Shown here piece by piece: positions 1-8,635 of a stretch of DNA of 19,482 nucleotides. Below the pieces are notes generated by a model. It saw only the letters and a list, made by a program, of their open reading frames with translations, was not told where the DNA came from and ran no database searches. Numbering within the stretch: position 1 is the stretch's first letter; each line of letters opens with the position of its first letter. The position numbers were made by a program, and so were the translations under genes. Origin of the DNA: Porphyromonadaceae bacterium UBA7207 (GTDB lineage: Bacteria; Bacteroidota; Bacteroidia; Bacteroidales; Muribaculaceae); NCBI GenBank assembly GCA_002490635.1, contig DKUJ01000039.1:1-19482 (forward strand). Reading direction: 5' to 3'.

Positions 1-18
1 CGACTCCGAGCCGGGGCT
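1..18 (+). tRNA. 3' end of a tRNA gene, cut by the window edge (isotype unknown)
   Basis: The first 17 bases fit the end of a tRNA. CGACT reads as the last five bases of the T-loop (positions 56-60), followed by the invariant C61, the rest of the 3' T-stem (CCGAG including C61), a 7-nt 3' acceptor strand CCGGGGC, and T18 as the discriminator base. A run of seven T follows at once (18-24) and could terminate transcription. No CCA is encoded, which is common in Bacteroidetes. A T discriminator would suit Cys, Gly or some Thr tRNAs, but the anticodon lies outside the window. The alternative is the right arm plus T-tract of a Rho-independent terminator whose left arm lies outside. The exact fit to tRNA spacing makes the tRNA reading somewhat better. 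Confidence 0.5.
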
Positions 19-24
19 TTTTTT

Positions 25-339
25 GTATTTCAATCGCCGCACCCTCCCCGCACCGGAATCCCGCTCTCGGAAATATCGCAGGCATCCCCCTGGCGCAAAT
101 CGGCCAGAGCGTAGCTGCATGCCTTTGGCAGGTCCTTACCGCCATGTATCCGCACACGATATCGCCATCGACAGACAAGGCACTGTAATATGCATTTGTC
201 CGGGGTGTAGCTCCGGAAACATCCCCAGCGCCGTAAAAAGCGCGGCGCCGTTATGTGCATGCCAATGGTTCGCATCGCAGCTATGTGTGTCGAAACGACT
301 GCAGGCTGTCCACATTTATGAATTTATTCGTGAGAAGGC
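25..339. other. Intergenic stretch without a credible gene
   Basis: Short open frames exist here on both strands (about 80-107 codons). Their translations are rich in Cys, Arg and His, resemble no family I know, and have no ribosome-binding or promoter context. I see no clear repeat, integrase fragment or attachment-site duplication. The stretch lies between the tRNA-like end and the hairpin at 340-384 and may be decayed DNA next to a tRNA. Confidence 0.5.
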
Positions 340-384
340 AAAATAATCAGCCATTTAGCACTAAGCTAAATGGCTGATTATTTT
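340..384. terminator. Perfect 20-bp hairpin, bidirectional Rho-independent terminator
   Basis: The left arm 340-359 and right arm 365-384 are exact reverse complements (20 bp) with a 5-nt loop ACTAA. The outer part of the stem is A/T, so the transcript ends in a U-run in both directions (AAAA at 340-343, TTTT at 381-384). It lies about 90 bp beyond the 3' end of the minus-strand BspA-like gene and would stop transcripts from that side. It could equally stop plus-strand transcripts coming from the window edge. Confidence 0.85.
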
Positions 385-472
385 GGCGGTTGATGAAGTA
401 CGTGTGCCGAGCTCGCGTTAATTATACGACACCTTCATTTCTTCAACGGGCTGTATTATCTTCGTCTGTGAG

Positions 473-2790
473 TCAGTCGGCGGTGTAGACTATCTTTTCA
501 ACTCTTGTGCCAGTTATTTTCATACATACAGTGCCGGGTGCAGGATTCTTTATTTCAATTCCCTGAAGGTTGAAATATCGTGCTTCATGGCTGTCATCGG
601 CTGTCATGTCGTCGATGCCGGAGACATTGCTGACCGTAAGTTTGAATGTTGTCTTGACCAGGTTCGCGTAGACTGTCACCTGGGCTTCTCCTTCGGCGAG
701 AGTGTTGACAATAAGTGCAGTCTTGTTGTCGGCGTCTTTGCCGGCGGAGAAAGACGCTATGGAAGGATTGTCGGTCTTGATTACGAAGTTCAGGATGGTG
801 GCATTATCCGGTGTGGTGGCAGGAGTGAGAGTGATGCTGCTTCCTGGCGTATATTCGTGTTGACCGGTGAATTCCACTGTATTGGGGTCCACGTCGTAGT
901 CATGCCAGTATGCGAAGGTGCGGAATTTTTTCCATCCAGTGGCTTTCTTATAATTGCCGTACATATTTGCGGGAATCACAAGCATGCATTCCGGCCAGAT
1001 TTCCGTAGAGAATGCCTCGCCGTAATCGCTTTCATCAGTATTGGTGAAGGATGGAGGCACGAGACTGTTGTCTGTTCCGAAGTTATAGCAGCGGATGTAA
1101 CGGATATTAGGAGAGCCGTAGAAAGCTTTTGCACCGATGGTTTCGAGATGGTCGGGCAAGCCTACGCTTATCAGGGATGGGCAATCGGCTGCCATTTCAT
1201 CGGGTATTGCCTTGATATTGGCCGGGAGGCGCAGAATATCTATATCAGTGCCGGCAAATGCCCTGGGCTGAATTTCGGTAACGTTGTAGACTTTATTGTT
1301 GAAAGTCACAGACTCGGCACTGTGATCTCTCCGGAATAGTCGGCAGATGGGAGAACAGTGGCGGTTCCGTAAAAATCGTAGATGGCATAGAGGATGCCGT
1401 CGATACTGGCTTCCACGTATTCGTCTCCGCCAATCGCCCGTATATTCTTGAAGTTCTTCCATACCTCGGCTTCTGTGTATGCTGCGTAACTGTTTGCAGG
1501 AACATAGAGCTTGCAGGTTTCGAGGGTGGCCAGGGAGAAAGGCTCCTGTTCTTCGGATTCTGTATATCCCGGGAATGTCGGAGGGGTCGGGGCGTTGACA
1601 GTAATTGTCCGGAGTGCCGGGCAGCCATGGAACGATGCCAGGCCTATCGTGGTGGTTCCGACAGGCAAAGATACGGATGTCAGTTCGGTGCAATTCATGA
1701 AAGCTCCGTCGCTGACACCGCGCATGTTGAATTTAATCATGTTCATGACCTGGTCTGGCAGCTCAATATCGCCGGAGTATGTGCCGGAAGCAGGACTGAT
1801 TACGTAGGCGTCGGCGATTTTATCTTTTTCGACATACTCGAATCTGTAATTGATGCCATCTATAACGGCTTCTTTCGCGATGCATATCCAGGTGGCTACC
1901 ATGCTTATGGTTCGGTTGTCGTTGCAGATTACTTCTATCTGTGCGTTCCCTGGAGCAAGTGCCGTGACCATACCTGTTTCATCCACATGCGCAATATCCG
2001 GACTAAGTGATTTCCATTCCACACTTTTGTCAGTGGTGTTCTCAGGCGTAATGTTTGCATGAAGCTGTACTTTGTCTCCTACAAGCATTGCCTGAGGCTG
2101 CCCCCCGATGCTTACTGTTTCAGGAAGAATATGACTGTCTGGGTTTATCTCGATGTTCAGGAAGTCTTTCCATCCGTCAGCGGCTCTGTAGGTGTTCTCC
2201 ATGCCGCGTGGAACATAAAGTGTACAGGTAGATGTGATTGTTGCAAAGGCGCCCGAGCCTACGGTGGCCGGTACCAGCACCTGTGCTATCATTGTTTTCA
2301 GGGAAGAGCAGCGTCGGAATGCATTATTGTCTATACGGGTCAGGATATCGGGGAGGGTAATCGTGGTGATTCCGGATTCCTGGAACGCACTCATGCCGAT
2401 TACTTTTACGGTAGCCGGAATCTTTACTTCCGTGACAGCGCTCTGCATATAAAAGGACTCGGTTTTGATTTGTGTGACTACATATTTCCTCGTGTTGTAG
2501 GTAATGGTCTCGGGAATGGTGATTATTCCGTTGTATTCATCGCCGGCAGGCCAGCCGGATCTTACGGGAGATTCGACGTAGCACTCCAGCATACCGCTCT
2601 CGTCGCCATAAGGTTTATCGGTCAGCTCATAATGGATTCCATCTACTACGACGTGATAGGGATCAGGCTCTACGCCGTCCTCTATGTACTCCTTGAAACC
2701 GCTCCAGTCCGGACTTGCCTTGTAGGCTGCCGCCTTCCCGGCAGGAACAGTGAGTGTAACGTTGGCCTTGTTGAAGGTCGAGCTGAACAT
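473..2790 (-). pseudogene. BspA-like leucine-rich-repeat / BIG2 surface protein, 5'-truncated and frameshifted
   Basis: The gene now reads as two overlapping frames, 1306-2790 (upstream) and 473 to about 1320 (downstream). The protein has three BspA-type modules. Each begins with D-G-I-x-Y, runs through a beta-rich YxGxIxIP segment and short LRRs of the AF...SSL type, and closes with a (L/V)xVPxxxxxxYxxAxxWxxF segment. A bacterial Ig-like group 2 (BIG2) domain lies at about residues 222-302. In module 3 the frame breaks near 1315-1317. There GTG CCG AGT would become V-P-E-S with one more G, joining exactly to the SVTFNN continuation; the same place in module 1 reads IPETITYN. There is no signal peptide: the frame starts inside a module-closing segment (VTLTVPAGKAAAY). 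The C-terminus (YFNLQGIEI...) is of the kind seen on secreted Bacteroidales proteins. Family members are surface-exposed adhesins or binding proteins. This copy is probably non-functional, unless the base loss is a sequencing error. Confidence 0.8.
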
Positions 2791-2820
2791 ATTGCCGGGA
2801 TTTTGTATTTTTTTCTTTGG

Positions 2821-3651
2821 CTATTCCGTCCAGGTTACTGTGAAGGTGTCGGAATTGTTATTCCGTGTTTCAGTGTAGACAGTGACTCTGCCGTCGATTA
2901 TATTGTATTCGTAACGGGTTTGAACGGGCAGTACATCGGCTTGTTCAATCTGTACTCCTGAAATCAGATTTTCCGGCTGGGCGCCTAAAATTCCGCCGAG
3001 TTGCAATGGATAGTATTGATGTCTTCCATAGTGAATATCGGTAATATTCTGTATGCCGGATGTTGTGGAGTAAGAGTATTTATATCTGTAGAATGGTGTG
3101 GTTTTGCCTGAAAAGTCTTCGATTTCGGTCAGATTGCCGTTTTCCCAGATGTAGTAATTCTCCCATGTCCAGGGTCTGTCTAAAGCCCATTCATCGCCTT
3201 GCCTGTTCCATTCGGTCCATTTGACAACATTCAGATGGTTCCCGGATGTATAGGTGAATTCGTGCCGATATTTCTTCTGAAACGGGGTGCCAAACTCGTT
3301 GCTGCTGAATACGCCGTCGCAATACGAAGCGCGGCCATTTTCCAGATGTATTTCATCGTCGTATTCCCGGACGATGTCGGATATTCCCAAAGTGCCGTAG
3401 GCAACGTCTTCGGTATGTATGGATATCGTGTTGTCGGACGGATAGGAATATGTGGCGTTGACCGAACCTCCGGGATATGATACGGTGTATTTAACGGTGC
3501 GGCCGTATTTATCGTAGGTTATTTGTCTGGAGGTTGTTGTGCCATTGGAGATTTCGGCGACTTGGGAAAAAACTTCCGGAGTTGGTTCTTCCTGGTTGTC
3601 GCAGGAAGCCAAAAGTGGCAATAAGGATATGAGGACGCCGAATTTTTTCAT
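2821..3651 (-). CDS. Small secreted lipoprotein (DUF4595-like, tentative)
   Basis: A 276-aa protein. I chose the ATG at 3651 rather than an upstream ATG at 3699 because it gives a proper lipoprotein signal: MKKFG, a hydrophobic stretch, then a lipobox ending LLASC with Cys18. The mature protein has repeated beta-rich segments containing Y-D-K-Y-G-R and YxYxY patterns, like the DUF4595-type lipoproteins common in Bacteroidales. I cannot verify that assignment by reading alone. The likely site is the outer membrane or periplasm, and the function is unknown. It lies 49 nt downstream of the MFS gene on the same strand. Its TAG stop is followed in the same frame by ten sense codons and then the start of the BspA-like remnant, an odd junction that suggests a deletion event. 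Confidence 0.75.
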   Translation of the reverse strand: MKKFGVLISLLPLLASCDNQEEPTPEVFSQVAEISNGTTTSRQITYDKYGRTVKYTVSYPGGSVNATYSYPSDNTISIHTEDVAYGTLGISDIVREYDDEIHLENGRASYCDGVFSSNEFGTPFQKKYRHEFTYTSGNHLNVVKWTEWNRQGDEWALDRPWTWENYYIWENGNLTEIEDFSGKTTPFYRYKYSYSTTSGIQNITDIHYGRHQYYPLQLGGILGAQPENLISGVQIEQADVLPVQTRYEYNIIDGRVTVYTETRNNNSDTFTVTWTE

Positions 3652-3700
3652 CTGGATATCATTTACAGATATAACGTGGTTGTTTTCGTTATATTGCAAG

Positions 3701-4921
3701 TCACTGTAATTTCCTTGCGGAATTTTTATGTTCTATATCTGGAAGAAAGGCTGTGATTATTCCGAGAAGTGGCAGCAATGTGCTTATCTGGAAAATGAAT
3801 TCTATGCTTGTTTTGTCGGCGAGCCAGCCGAAGAATGCCGATCCTATGCCTCCGAGGCCGAAGTTCAGTCCGAAGAACAAGCCGGCCATCATTCCTATCT
3901 TGTCGGGCTTTAGTTCGGTGGCGTAGACCAGTATTGCCGAGAAAGCCGACGATATCACCAGTCCGATTATCACAGCAAGGATTATGGTGCATGTGAAGTT
4001 GACATACGGCAGTGCCAGGGCGAAGGGTGCCGCACCGAGTATTGAACCCCATATCACATATTTCCGTCCGTATCTGTCGCCGATACTTCCGCCGATTACT
4101 GTGCCGGCCGCTACCGCTGCCATGAAGGCGAACAGGCACAGCTGCGACAGTTTGATGTCGATGCCGAACTTGTCGATAAGGAAGAAGGTGAAATAGCTGG
4201 TCATACTCGCCATATAGAAGTATTTGGAGAATGTGAGTATGCACAGGATGAATATCGCCAAGTGTATTTTCCTGGACGACAATGCCAGTACCGCCGGGTT
4301 TGGGGCGACTGATTCTGTTTTGATTTTATCGATCTGTTTTTTGTACCATTTTCCGACAGGTATCAATGATATTCCGGCGATGAGGGCCACTATCGAGAAC
4401 CAGGCAATTGAAGGCTGTCCGAAGGGAATGACAACCACAGCCGCCAGAAGTGGGCCGATGGCACTGCCGCCGTTGCCTCCTACCTGGAAAATGGATTGGG
4501 CCAATCCTTTTTTTCCTCCGGCAGCCATCTGTGCGATGCGCGATGCCTCGGGATGGAATATCGACGAGCCGCATCCTATCACACCCACGGCAACAAGGAT
4601 AAGTGAATAACTGTTGGCCACTGAAAGCATGATACAGCCCAGAAGGGTGAAAACCATCCCTGTCGATAGCGAAAACGGCTGTGGATGTCTGTCGGCGAAT
4701 CTGCCGACAAACGGCTGCAGAATCGAGGACGTCATCTGGAACACGAGCGTTATTATGCCGATCTGCCCGAATGTGAAACCGTATTTGTCTTTTATTACAG
4801 GATATATCGACGGTATGATTGATTGCACCATATCGTTGAGCAAGTGGGCAATGCTGATTATAAAAAGAATCGACAGTATGGTTTTCTCCCTGGTGGCGGT
4901 TTCGGGCATGTCAGGTCTCAT
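3701..4921 (-). CDS. fsr: MFS exporter, fosmidomycin-resistance (Fsr) type
   Basis: A 406-aa inner-membrane protein with about 12 hydrophobic segments, the usual length for this family. Conserved Fsr-like stretches are visible: HLLNDMVQSIIPSIYPV in the first helix, a loop with FADRHPQP (the MFS GxxxDR region), GSSIFHPEASRIA, and GLAQSIFQVGGNGG. Characterised relatives are proton-driven exporters conferring fosmidomycin resistance. The natural substrate here is unknown, so the symbol is by similarity only. The start codon overlaps the stop of the upstream DNA methyltransferase gene as ATGA, so the two are probably translationally coupled. IspE, a step of the MEP pathway that fosmidomycin blocks further upstream, is also in this window but about 6.5 kb away and not in the same unit. 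Confidence 0.85.
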   Translation of the reverse strand: MRPDMPETATREKTILSILFIISIAHLLNDMVQSIIPSIYPVIKDKYGFTFGQIGIITLVFQMTSSILQPFVGRFADRHPQPFSLSTGMVFTLLGCIMLSVANSYSLILVAVGVIGCGSSIFHPEASRIAQMAAGGKKGLAQSIFQVGGNGGSAIGPLLAAVVVIPFGQPSIAWFSIVALIAGISLIPVGKWYKKQIDKIKTESVAPNPAVLALSSRKIHLAIFILCILTFSKYFYMASMTSYFTFFLIDKFGIDIKLSQLCLFAFMAAVAAGTVIGGSIGDRYGRKYVIWGSILGAAPFALALPYVNFTCTIILAVIIGLVISSAFSAILVYATELKPDKIGMMAGLFFGLNFGLGGIGSAFFGWLADKTSIEFIFQISTLLPLLGIITAFLPDIEHKNSARKLQ

Positions 4922-5433
4922 ATGGCGTGTTCGAGTCTAAGAAGGTATTCTTTTTTGCCGAGGCCTCCGCGATAGCCGGTGAGAGAGCTGTCGCTGCCGA
5001 CTACGCGGTGGCAAGGTGCGATAACGGAAATGGCATTTGCTCCTATGGCGACGGCAACGGCGCGCACGGCACGCGGCCTGCCGATAGCCTTGGCGATTTC
5101 GCTGTAACAAACAGTTTTGCCGAAAGGAATCTTAAGCAGAATGTTCCACACTGTTTTTTGGAAAGCTGTGCCCGCAAACAGCAATGGCACGTCGAAGGTC
5201 TGCCTTTCTCCGGCAAAATAGGCCTCGAGCTGTTGCGTTGTCGTTTCTATGGTTGGGGTGCATCCTTGTTCAAAATCCGCACCGAGCGTACGTCGGAGCC
5301 GGTTCTCGACGTGGTTGTGTGGCCGTTCCATCAGCCAGTCGCATAAGCATAGGCTGTTGCCGAATGAACCGAGTAAAAGTGCGCCGCATGGTGTTTGGTG
5401 GATATGTGTGATTATTTTTTGTCCGTTATGCAT
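4918..5433 (-). CDS. ogt: Methylated-DNA-[protein]-cysteine S-methyltransferase
   Basis: A 171-aa suicide DNA-repair protein that moves the alkyl group of O6-alkylguanine onto its own cysteine. The catalytic motif IAPCHRVVG is present (Cys141). The preceding FQKTVWNILLKIPFGKTVCYSEIA segment and the following LTGYRGGLGKKEYLLRLE segment are typical of the Ogt/Ada C-terminal domain, and the N-terminal half is the poorly conserved ribonuclease-like domain. The frame stays open upstream to 5922. I start at the ATG at 5433 because everything beyond it is the opposite reading of the phosphatase gene and lacks homology. There is no Ada regulatory domain. The stop overlaps the exporter start by 4 nt. 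Confidence 0.92.
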   Translation of the reverse strand: MHNGQKIITHIHQTPCGALLLGSFGNSLCLCDWLMERPHNHVENRLRRTLGADFEQGCTPTIETTTQQLEAYFAGERQTFDVPLLFAGTAFQKTVWNILLKIPFGKTVCYSEIAKAIGRPRAVRAVAVAIGANAISVIAPCHRVVGSDSSLTGYRGGLGKKEYLLRLEHAI

Positions 5434-5493
5434 ATACGACCTGATTATTATACAAGCTCTTAAAGGTGTGCTCCATGGCCTGTTATCAATGAT

Positions 5494-5531
5494 ATGCCGC
5501 CGGGGCGCAGTTGCGGGCGCACCGGCGGCAT
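5494..5531 (-). terminator. GC-rich hairpin downstream of the phosphatase/propeller gene
   Basis: Arms 5494-5503 and 5522-5531 pair perfectly (ATGCCGCCGG / CCGGCGGCAT). After one mismatch, 5505-5508 pairs with 5517-5520, leaving an 8-nt loop. It lies just past the TAA at 5547 of the minus-strand gene and before the ogt start. No U-run follows in the minus direction, so it may be a weak terminator or an mRNA 3'-stabilising hairpin rather than a classic intrinsic terminator. Confidence 0.5.
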
Positions 5532-5546
5532 GTATGCTTAAGGTAT

Positions 5547-7397
5547 TTATCGGCGTGGTGAAATACGGAAAATAGTTCCCTCGATAAGGGATGCGTATAC
5601 GTCGCCGGTGGCCGGGTCGATGTCGATGCCGTTGATTTCGCTCACGCCAAGCGGTAGTGATGCAACAACGGTCTGTGTTTCGGGATCGACCATTGTGATG
5701 ATTCCGCGGCGGGAGCCTGCATATACAATGCCGTTGTGTTCGGCCACGATGCAGGGTGCGTGTTCGTAGCCCAGGCCCATGTCGACTGTCCAGAGTTCGC
5801 GGAACTCGGGGGTGGTGGCATCGATTGCCACGAGTTCTCCGTCCATGGTTTTGGCATATACCCTGGAGCCATCGGCGCTTCGTCCCAAGCTCTCGCGATA
5901 GCGGTGGGAGTTGTCGCGCCAAAGCTGTTGCCCTGTGTTGCGGTCGATTGCGGTCATGTAGCGGTCGGGGGCCACGATATAAACCCTTTCACCACTTATT
6001 ACCGGCACCACATTGCCCGGACCGAGCATATTGGCAGCTTTGCCGTTGTTCCACATCCATTTGAGTTTTCCGTCGCGCAGGCTGAGGCATCGCAGGTTGG
6101 TGTCCCAGGCTCCGAACACGAGGTCGTCGCCGTCGATTGCGGGAGCAGCCTGGCAGTAGTTGCCTATAGAGTCGTAGCTCCACACGAGTTTGCCGTCGGA
6201 GGGGCGGCGGCGTTCGATGCGCTTGTATCCACCCTGGATGTATCCGCGGCCGTCGGGGGTGAGAGTGCCGTCGGCTACGTATGGGCCTTGCGACGACTGG
6301 CGGCGGGCGCGCTCGCGACCTGTCGCGGAATCGAGAACAAGAATAGCATCATGGGCGGGCACTGCCACGCGGCCTTTGCCCAGCGCTACGGGGCGCGAGA
6401 AGAGCGATGCTCCGGTCGGTACGCTCCACGCAAGAGAGCCGTCGGATTTGCGCACGGCGCGAGCCTGGCCGAGGGAGTTGCCGAAATAGATGTTCTCGGC
6501 GTCGAAGCCCACACGGGTGAAAATCGAGGCGCTGTCGGTCCATACTTTCTCTACCGAGAAGCCTTCCGGCGCAATGAGTTGGGGTGCGCTTGTGCGGGTC
6601 ATGGGCTTGTGTCCGGTGCGGATTGCCCACGCCAGTTTGGCTTCGGGAGCTCCGCCGAGAGGCTTGTTGTAGATGTGCACCCATTCGGAATCGACTTCCA
6701 CTATCGCATATCCATAATCGCCGTTGCGCATGTCGAGTGCGCGTGTCATGGCTCCGGGGAAATCGCTGCCGCTGCCTTCCCCGCCGGCGTTGTATGTGCG
6801 CCAGGTGTGGTAGTGGCCGTTGATGTGGCCTATTACGGGGAAGTCTTCGAGTACGGCGAGGTAGTCGGAGCAGTTATCGAGGTCGTCGAGCAGCGGGTAA
6901 TGGTTGAAGGAGAGCACGCGGGCGCCATCGGCGGTGTGTTCCTCCAGAGTGGATCGCAGCCAGTGTAGGTCTTCCTGCTTGATGTGACCGTCGCCCATTT
7001 TCATGAACGGTCCGCAGTTTATACCCACGATTACCAGGGAGTCGAGACGTGCCACGAAACGGTCGTTGCCCCATAGGTCGACGAATGTTTTTGTGGCGCT
7101 CTGGCTCCAGTTGTTCTCGTGGTTGCCAGGTAGAACGAACAGAGGGGCCTTTATGCCGTCGAGTATGGCTTTGACATTGGCCAGTTGTTCGTCGGAGCCT
7201 TCGTTGGTGAGGTCGCCGTTGACAACCACGGCATCATAGTGGCCACGGTTGATTTCCGCAACAGCTGCACGCAGTTTCTCTTCGTTGGTGTTGCCCGGAG
7301 TTACGTGGATGTCGGCCAGCAATGCTATGCGCTGGGCCGCACCCGCCAGGACAACAGCCAATAGCATGGCCGCCGCTGCAATGATTCGTGTTTTCAT
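5547..7397 (-). CDS. Secreted calcineurin-like metallophosphatase fused to a PQQ-type beta-propeller
   Basis: A 616-aa protein with an N-terminal signal peptide (MKTRIIAAAAMLLAVVLAGAA, cleaved around residue 21). Residues 22-250 carry all metallophosphoesterase motifs: D29-x-H31, GDLTNEG (D62), GNHE (91-94), an isolated H166 (FNHYP) and GHYH (194-197). Residues from about 270 to 616 form PQQ-like propeller blades with repeated patterns such as GxxxALDxxTGxxLW (IDRNTGQQLW, LDSATGRERA, RKSDGSLAW). Family knowledge supports hydrolysis of phosphomonoesters or diesters outside the cytoplasm, with the propeller acting as a binding scaffold. PQQ itself need not be bound. The substrate is unknown. 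The gene sits 60 nt downstream of the protease gene with no clear promoter between, so they may be co-transcribed. Confidence 0.9.
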   Translation of the reverse strand: MKTRIIAAAAMLLAVVLAGAAQRIALLADIHVTPGNTNEEKLRAAVAEINRGHYDAVVVNGDLTNEGSDEQLANVKAILDGIKAPLFVLPGNHENNWSQSATKTFVDLWGNDRFVARLDSLVIVGINCGPFMKMGDGHIKQEDLHWLRSTLEEHTADGARVLSFNHYPLLDDLDNCSDYLAVLEDFPVIGHINGHYHTWRTYNAGGEGSGSDFPGAMTRALDMRNGDYGYAIVEVDSEWVHIYNKPLGGAPEAKLAWAIRTGHKPMTRTSAPQLIAPEGFSVEKVWTDSASIFTRVGFDAENIYFGNSLGQARAVRKSDGSLAWSVPTGASLFSRPVALGKGRVAVPAHDAILVLDSATGRERARRQSSQGPYVADGTLTPDGRGYIQGGYKRIERRRPSDGKLVWSYDSIGNYCQAAPAIDGDDLVFGAWDTNLRCLSLRDGKLKWMWNNGKAANMLGPGNVVPVISGERVYIVAPDRYMTAIDRNTGQQLWRDNSHRYRESLGRSADGSRVYAKTMDGELVAIDATTPEFRELWTVDMGLGYEHAPCIVAEHNGIVYAGSRRGIITMVDPETQTVVASLPLGVSEINGIDIDPATGDVYASLIEGTIFRISPRR

Positions 7398-7457
7398 AGT
7401 CGAATATGGATAATTGATAAGGTAGTTAGCGTATCTACTGGTGTAGATGGTGACAGT

Positions 7458-8249
7458 TTATTCCAGGTGACCGTCGCGGCGGGCGCGGTCTTCCATTCGG
7501 CGGATACGCTTGTCGAGGTCGGGATGCGACGAAAACAGCTGGTTGATTTTTTCCGAAGCACCGCCGGCGTTTTCTCCCTGCAGCTCTTTTAGTTTGCGGA
7601 ACGACAATGCCATTGCCACAGGGTTTTTGCCATGCGAGGCAAGGAACTCGTAACCGTAGTCGTCGGCTGCGTTCTCCTGCTTCTTCGAGTAGCTTGCACC
7701 TACGAGGGCTTCGCCGAGGCTTCCGAGCTGCGAGTCGGTGAGGGATGCCGCTTTGCTGCCTGTGGATGCAACGCCATCGAGCAGTGCCGAAGTGAGCAGA
7801 GCCTGGCGGAACGCTTTCTTCGAGTCCTTGTGTGCCACATGGCCGATTTCATGACCGATTACGCCGAGGAGTTCTTCGTCGGACATTATGTCCATAAGGC
7901 CGGCGAATACGCGTATGCTGCCGTCGGCGCAGGCGAATGCATTTACGTCGACAACATTGTAGACCTTGAAGTTCAGAGGTATGCCTTCCACGGAAGTGAG
8001 ACCTGCGGAGAGAGAGTTCAGTCGAATCACATAGGGGTCGTCGGCCGGTAGCACGTGGTTGTGTTCGTCCATCCACTGGATGTATTCCTGAACGTACTGG
8101 ACCATCTGTGCGTCGGTGAGAGTCGCAGCCTGCGCGGCTTTGCCGATGCTCTGGCCCACTCTTCCCAGATTCAGCTGGGCGGAGGCTATAGAAGGAAGTG
8201 CAATAAGAATTGCCACCATTATGTGGCGGAAGAGTTGTAACTTTTTCAT
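7458..8249 (-). CDS. Secreted M48-family zinc metalloprotease
   Basis: A 263-aa protein. I start at the ATG at 8249 because it is followed by a clear signal peptide (MKKLQLFRHIMVAILIALPSI, cut near ASA-Q); the frame is open upstream to 8315 but that part is not signal-like. The zinc motif HEIGH is at 133-137, the third zinc ligand is Glu192 in ENAAD, and a C-terminal SHPDLDKRIRRM element is typical of M48C (BepA/LoiP-like) peptidases. These proteins degrade or assist misfolded outer-membrane proteins in the periplasm. There are no TPR repeats, so it is a short LoiP-like form. The mature N-terminus has no lipobox Cys. Confidence 0.9.
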   Translation of the reverse strand: MKKLQLFRHIMVAILIALPSIASAQLNLGRVGQSIGKAAQAATLTDAQMVQYVQEYIQWMDEHNHVLPADDPYVIRLNSLSAGLTSVEGIPLNFKVYNVVDVNAFACADGSIRVFAGLMDIMSDEELLGVIGHEIGHVAHKDSKKAFRQALLTSALLDGVASTGSKAASLTDSQLGSLGEALVGASYSKKQENAADDYGYEFLASHGKNPVAMALSFRKLKELQGENAGGASEKINQLFSSHPDLDKRIRRMEDRARRDGHLE

Positions 8250-8300
8250 TGCTTGTTTTCTACTATATGTGATTGTGATAGGATACTGTATATACAGCAC

Positions 8301-8327
8301 AAAAGGCCACCGCAAATTGGGATGGCC
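8301..8327 (-). terminator. Probable intrinsic terminator after the 92-aa gene
   Basis: In the minus direction GGCCA (8327-8323) pairs with TGGCC (8309-8305), with CC/GG pairing continued past a one-base bulge, and TTTTG follows at 8304-8301. It sits 30-50 nt beyond the stop at 8357 and upstream of the protease gene. The stem is short, so confidence is moderate. Confidence 0.5.
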
Positions 8328-8356
8328 GATGTCGGATGTTTTATGGATTCAGGTTG

Positions 8357-8635
8357 TCAACGCTTTTTCTTGAAAAACGGTACGAACCACCGCACTATCT
8401 TGAATGCCATGAATGCATATTCGGCAATGGATACGGTGCCGGCGAATCTCGAGAGCAGACCGGAACCGCCTAACAGAGGGGTGCGTTCTTTAACGCGGTC
8501 CATGGCTGTGGACATGCGGTATTTCTCTATTTCCATACGTGTCTGCACCAGCACGCGCCGCATCTGGATTTCGCGTATGGTGAGACCACGCCAGTTCTGG
8601 TCGCCGGTTTTAGGATACGGGGGTAGATTGATCAT
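8357..8635 (-). CDS. Conserved-type small protein, 92 aa, unknown function
   Basis: A 92-aa protein starting at the ATG at 8635, inside the 3' end of the holin-like gene (26-nt overlap in another frame), which implies translational coupling. The N-terminal half is a charged helix (IREIQMRRVLVQTRMEIEKYRM). The C-terminal third is hydrophobic (YAFMAFKIVRWFVPFF) and ends in a KKKR tail, suggesting a membrane-associated C-terminal segment. It is the last gene of the run from the YtxH-like genes through the holin-like gene and is followed by a terminator-like hairpin. I do not recognise the family. A structural partner of the holin-like protein is an inference. Confidence 0.75.
   Translation of the reverse strand: MINLPPYPKTGDQNWRGLTIREIQMRRVLVQTRMEIEKYRMSTAMDRVKERTPLLGGSGLLSRFAGTVSIAEYAFMAFKIVRWFVPFFKKKR

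Noticed and set aside
30..346. Small open frames of 81 and 107 codons near the left end
   Set aside because: They overlap each other on opposite strands, show no domain or signal, and have shadow-like composition.
2059..2961. Long plus-strand open frame opposite the BspA-like and lipoprotein genes
   Set aside because: Its product is Cys/Tyr/Gly-rich with no family resemblance, and the minus strand gives clear BspA modules and a lipoprotein; it is an opposite-strand shadow.
5434..5922. N-terminal extension of the DNA methyltransferase frame
   Set aside because: The extra residues are Arg/His-rich shadow of the phosphatase gene and cross the hairpin at 5494-5531; the ATG at 5433 gives the normal family length.
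5736..6968. 410-codon plus-strand open frame
   Set aside because: It lies wholly opposite the phosphatase-propeller gene, whose catalytic motifs are intact; the composition (Val, His, Ala, Cys) is typical of an antisense shadow in GC-rich DNA.
7433..7448. ATCTAC-TGGT-GTAGAT hairpin between protease and phosphatase genes
   Set aside because: Only 6 bp and no U-run; too weak to call a terminator, though it could be a minor mRNA structure.
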